This document shows positions 5,696-8,527 of a stretch of DNA of 8,527 bases, in pieces (the first letter of the stretch is position 1; every line of letters begins with the position of its first letter). A model generated the notes under the pieces. The model had not been told where the DNA came from, ran no database searches, and was given only the letters and a program-made list of their open reading frames with translations. The translations under genes and the position numbers were made by a program. Source of the stretch: JBDSZL01 sp039925145 (GTDB lineage Bacteria; Acidobacteriota; Vicinamibacteria; Vicinamibacterales; SCN-69-37); the NCBI GenBank assembly GCA_039925145.1, contig JBDSZL010000036.1, positions 1-8,527 of the forward strand, given 5' to 3'.

Positions 5696-7534
5696 TTAGC
5701 CGACTTTCTCCTGGGCGAGGATCCCATCAGCCACGCTCTTGGCATCGATGGGTAATCCGTTGTAGTGCAGCACGCTGCGCAGCCGGACACCGGACGCCGG
5801 GTCGGTGTCCATCCGCAGCAGGCTCAGCATCTGGCCGTCGCGGTTCTGTTCGACCACGTACACCCGGTCGTACTGGCGGATGAACTCGTCGACGACGGGG
5901 GTGAACGGGTAGGCACGGAGGCGCAGGTAAGACGTGACCAGGCCGGCTTCTTCGCGCAGTTGATCGCGCGCTTCCTCCACGGCCCAGTGCGTGGTGCCAT
6001 AGGCGATGATGCCGATCTTGGCGTCTGGCTCGATCCGCACGATCGGCTTGGGGACAAGCGTACGGGCGGTCTCGAACTTGCGCGCCAGACGATCGAGGTT
6101 CTTGACGTAGTCGTCGGGCCGCTCGCTGTAGAGGGCCATGTCGTTGTGGCCCGATCCGCGCGTAAAGAACGCAGGCATGTTCGTGCCCGGCAGCGAGCGC
6201 CAGGGGATGCCATCGGCATCGACGTCTTTGTACCGACCCCACGCGCCCGAAAACTCCTGCAGCTTCGCGGCGTCGAGCACCTTGCCGCGGTCGAGCGGCT
6301 TCTCGGGATACGTAAAGGTTTGTGACATCCACGTGTTCATCCCGAGATCGAGATCGCTCAGCACGAACACGGGCGTTTGCAGACGCTCGGAGAGATCGAA
6401 CGCGTCCATGGACATCTCGAAGCACTCTTCGACCGACGCCGGAATCAACAGGACGTGTCGCGTATCGCCGTGCGAGTTGAGCGCGGCAAACAGGATGTCG
6501 CCCTGGGCAGTACGCGTGGGCAAACCGGTCGACGGGCCCACACGCTGGATGTCGAAAATGACAGCGGGGATTTCGGCGTAATAGGCCAGCCCGACGAACT
6601 CGGCCATCAGCGAGATACCCGGGCCCGACGTGGATGTCATCGCGCGGGCACCGCTCCAGCTGGCGCCCACCACCATGCCGAGGGCCGCAATTTCGTCCTC
6701 GGCCTGCACGATCGCAAACGTGGCCTGCCCGGTGGTCTTGTCGATGCGGTACTTGCGCATGTACCCGATGAGCGACTCGGGCAGTGACGACGAGGGCGTA
6801 ATGGGGTACCACGCCACCACGGTGACGCCGGCAAACAGGCAGCCCATGGCCGCCGCCGCGTTGCCTTCGATGAGAATCTGGCCCGCCGTCTTGTCCATGT
6901 GCGCGACGGTGTAGGGATCGCGCTTGGTCAGTTGCTCGGCCGCGTACTTCTTGCCGGCTTCGAGCGCCGCCATGTTCAACGCCATGGCCTTCGGCTTCTT
7001 GCCCAACTGGCGGCTGAGCGCCTTTTCCATCTCGGCGAGATCGATCGACAACAGCTCGGCCACGATGCCGTCGTAGATCATGTTCTTGACGAGCCGGCGC
7101 AGCTTGGCCTCGGAGCAGACCTCCGCGACGATCTTGTCGAACGGCACCGGATAGAACACGAGGTCGGTCCGGAGCGCATCGAGCTTCAGCGGTTCGTCGT
7201 ACACCACCGCACGGCCCGGCTCGAGCGACATCACGTCGTCTTTCGCCGTTTCGGCGTTCATCGCAATCAGGAAGTCGATTTCCTTCTTGCGGCCGATGTA
7301 TCCGCGATGATTAGCGCGGATGGTGTACCAGGTCGGCAGGCCCGCGATGTTGGACGGAAACAGATTCTTGCCCGACACGGGCACGCCCATCTGAAAGATG
7401 GACCGCAGCAGCACGAGATTGGCGGTCTGGCTGCCCGACCCGTTGACCGTGGCGACCTGAATACTGAAATCGTTGACGATGCGCGAGGGAGAAGCGGAGA
7501 GCTGGGGTTCAGTCGCGGATAGTGGTGCGCTCAT
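5696..7534 (-). CDS. korA: 2-oxoacid:ferredoxin oxidoreductase, fused gamma-alpha subunit (likely 2-oxoglutarate)
   Basis: Partner of KorB. The 612 residues combine two domains often split in archaeal enzymes. The gamma domain spans about 25-200, with VNGSGSQTANLVLLRSIFQM at 30-49 and SGKNLFPSNIAGLPTWYTIR at 54-73. The alpha pyruvate:ferredoxin-type domain runs from about 220 to the end, with GNAAAAMGCLFAG at 224-236 and WYPITPSSSLPES at 242-254. QAEDEIAALGMVVGASWSGA lies at 277-296, TSTSGPG at 300-306 and RVGPSTGLPTR at 331-341. The N-terminal 20 residues are a low-complexity leader. The ATG at 7534 has only a weak ribosome binding site (AGAG). The gene lies 59 bases after sucD and is tightly coupled to korB. 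No delta (ferredoxin-like) subunit is encoded nearby, consistent with a two-subunit KorAB that uses a separate ferredoxin. A pyruvate or branched-chain role cannot be excluded from sequence alone. Confidence 0.93.
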   Translation of the reverse strand: MSAPLSATEPQLSASPSRIVNDFSIQVATVNGSGSQTANLVLLRSIFQMGVPVSGKNLFPSNIAGLPTWYTIRANHRGYIGRKKEIDFLIAMNAETAKDDVMSLEPGRAVVYDEPLKLDALRTDLVFYPVPFDKIVAEVCSEAKLRRLVKNMIYDGIVAELLSIDLAEMEKALSRQLGKKPKAMALNMAALEAGKKYAAEQLTKRDPYTVAHMDKTAGQILIEGNAAAAMGCLFAGVTVVAWYPITPSSSLPESLIGYMRKYRIDKTTGQATFAIVQAEDEIAALGMVVGASWSGARAMTSTSGPGISLMAEFVGLAYYAEIPAVIFDIQRVGPSTGLPTRTAQGDILFAALNSHGDTRHVLLIPASVEECFEMSMDAFDLSERLQTPVFVLSDLDLGMNTWMSQTFTYPEKPLDRGKVLDAAKLQEFSGAWGRYKDVDADGIPWRSLPGTNMPAFFTRGSGHNDMALYSERPDDYVKNLDRLARKFETARTLVPKPIVRIEPDAKIGIIAYGTTHWAVEEARDQLREEAGLVTSYLRLRAYPFTPVVDEFIRQYDRVYVVEQNRDGQMLSLLRMDTDPASGVRLRSVLHYNGLPIDAKSVADGILAQEKVG

Positions 7535-7593
7535 AACTCTGGAATGTCAGCGGGCATTGAAGGCTCGCTGTACATCCCACCGAGTATACCTCG
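7535..7593 (-). promoter_or_regulatory. sucD-korA intergenic gap with a possible -10 box
   Basis: The 59-base gap contains a minus-strand TATACT (7588-7583) without a convincing -35 box. It may be a weak promoter for korAB, or sucD and korAB may be read through together. No terminator hairpin is visible after sucD, which favours read-through. Confidence 0.3.
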
Positions 7594-8469
7594 TTAGCGG
7601 CCCGCCAGCGCATCCGAAACTGCGCGCCCGATGTCCGCAGGGCTCTTGACCACCCGCACCCCCGCGTCCGTGAGCGCGGTCATCTTTTCCGCGGCCGTGC
7701 CCTTACCACCCGCAATGATGGCCCCAGCGTGCCCCATCCGTCGTCCCGGGGGCGCCGTCTGTCCGGCGATGAACCCCACGACCGGCTTGCGGAAACTGCT
7801 CTTGATGAACGCCGCCGCGTCTTCCTCCGCGTTGCCGCCGATCTCGCCGATGAGCACCACGGCTTCCGTTTCCGGGTCGCCCGCAAACAGCTGCAGGGCA
7901 TCGATGAACGATGTGCCGATCAGCGGGTCGCCGCCAATGCCGATGCACGTCGTCTGGCCGAGGCCGAGCCCGGTGAGCTGGTGAATGGCCTCGTAGGTTA
8001 AGGTGCCGCTCTTCGACACGATACCGACACGCCCTTCGAGGCAGATATGCCCGGGAATGATGCCGGCCTTGGCACGTCCGGCAGAGATCAGCCCGGGACA
8101 GTTCGGGCCGATGAGCCGTGTCGGCCTGTCTTTGATGAAGGCCATCGCACGCATCATGTCGAGCGTCGGGATCCCCTCCGTGATGCACACCGCGAGCGCC
8201 ACGCCCGCATCGGCCGCTTCCATGATCGCGTCGGCGCCGCCCGGAGGCGGCACGAAAATCACGGTCGCGTTTGCGCCAGTCTCGCGCACGGCGTCGGCCA
8301 CGGTGTTGAACACCGGCCACCCCTCGTGGGTGGTGCCGCCTTTACCTGGAGTGACGCCCCCAACAACGTTGGTGCCGTACGCCTGCGCCTGCTTGGCGTG
8401 AAAGGCGCCTTCGCGGCCGGTGATGCCCTGGACGAGCAGACGAGTAGATCTATCGATGAGTACAGACAT
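7594..8469 (-). CDS. sucD: Succinyl-CoA synthetase (ADP/GDP-forming), alpha subunit
   Basis: Interconverts succinyl-CoA and succinate with substrate-level phosphorylation, as the alpha half of the SucCD heteromer of the TCA cycle. I set the start at ATG 8469 (MSVLIDRSTRLLVQGITG), giving 291 residues, close to the 289 of E. coli. A GTG at 8493 would add eight unconserved residues. Visible motifs are QGITGREGAFH (14-24), the CoA-site GGVTPGKGGTTHEG (37-50) and ITEGIPTLDMM (96-106). RLIGPNCPGLISAG (118-131) and IGIGGDPLIGTSF (176-188) follow, then GEIGG (208-212). The active-site GHAGAIIAGGKGTAAEK (246-262) contains the phosphorylated H247. All catalytic features are present. The beta subunit sucC would be expected just upstream, beyond the right edge; the 58 bases up to that edge show no recognisable SucC C-terminus. 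Its product pairing with KorAB links consecutive TCA steps. Confidence 0.95.
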   Translation of the reverse strand: MSVLIDRSTRLLVQGITGREGAFHAKQAQAYGTNVVGGVTPGKGGTTHEGWPVFNTVADAVRETGANATVIFVPPPGGADAIMEAADAGVALAVCITEGIPTLDMMRAMAFIKDRPTRLIGPNCPGLISAGRAKAGIIPGHICLEGRVGIVSKSGTLTYEAIHQLTGLGLGQTTCIGIGGDPLIGTSFIDALQLFAGDPETEAVVLIGEIGGNAEEDAAAFIKSSFRKPVVGFIAGQTAPPGRRMGHAGAIIAGGKGTAAEKMTALTDAGVRVVKSPADIGRAVSDALAGR

Positions 8470-8527
8470 ATTTGGTTGCTCGCGGGGCCCCACCCCCGCT
8501 CGCCGCGCACCGCCGCTCCTGACCGTC

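Noticed and set aside
4685..5755. Long plus-strand open frame (356 codons) opposite korB
   Set aside because: It is the antisense shadow of korB, which has all family motifs; the frame is rich in Arg, Val, Glu and His as expected from GC-rich antisense and shows no domain.
6899..7522. Plus-strand open frame (207 codons) opposite korA
   Set aside because: Antisense shadow of the gamma domain of korA, with no recognisable motif or ribosome binding site.
7703..8320. Minus-strand open frame (205 codons) within sucD in another frame
   Set aside because: Arginine-rich out-of-frame reading of sucD; the sucD frame carries the full catalytic signature.

Overview
The window is GC-rich bacterial DNA in two blocks. 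Gene content (a two-subunit 2-oxoacid:ferredoxin oxidoreductase next to sucD, DUF2905, and a small secreted alanine/serine/threonine-rich protein) would suit an Acidobacteriota-like organism, for example Vicinamibacteria. That is an inference from content and style; no marker gene here settles taxonomy.

Left block (about 1-2177), accessory DNA: the N-terminus of an IS5-type transposase runs off the left edge (minus strand). It ends a few bases from a compact toxin-antitoxin operon of the HigB2/HigA2 type (minus strand, 156-887), which has its own recognisable promoter with overlapping palindromes. Next comes a scrap resembling the middle of an EF-G-type translation factor (plus strand, about 1017-1185). 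It is joined directly to a decayed large serine recombinase (about 1186-2177) that lacks its catalytic domain, carries three frame changes and has an internal deletion. The recombinase frame runs into the antisense of an intact initiator tRNA gene (2134-2210, minus) and takes its stop codon there. This looks like one end of an old integrated element that used tRNA-fMet as its attachment site.

Right block (about 2210-8527), chromosomal genes all on the minus strand. In transcription order they are sucD (succinyl-CoA synthetase alpha), korA and korB (2-oxoacid:ferredoxin oxidoreductase, with the gamma domain fused to alpha), and a clear rho-independent terminator. They are followed by ndk (nucleoside diphosphate kinase), a DUF2905 membrane protein and dcd (dCTP deaminase). 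After a spacer of about 290 bases comes a small secreted protein of unknown function, then a hairpin-rich stretch holding the tRNA-fMet promoter, and then the tRNA.

Functionally, KorAB makes succinyl-CoA from 2-oxoglutarate with ferredoxin as acceptor (or runs in reverse), and SucCD interconverts succinyl-CoA and succinate with NTP formation. The two loci therefore cover consecutive TCA-cycle steps. ndk and dcd both belong to nucleotide pool metabolism. I found no clearly new defence or mobile system. The most unusual part is the fossil integration junction at 1017-2210: the EF-G/recombinase chimera and the recombinase C-terminus encoded by tRNA sequence.
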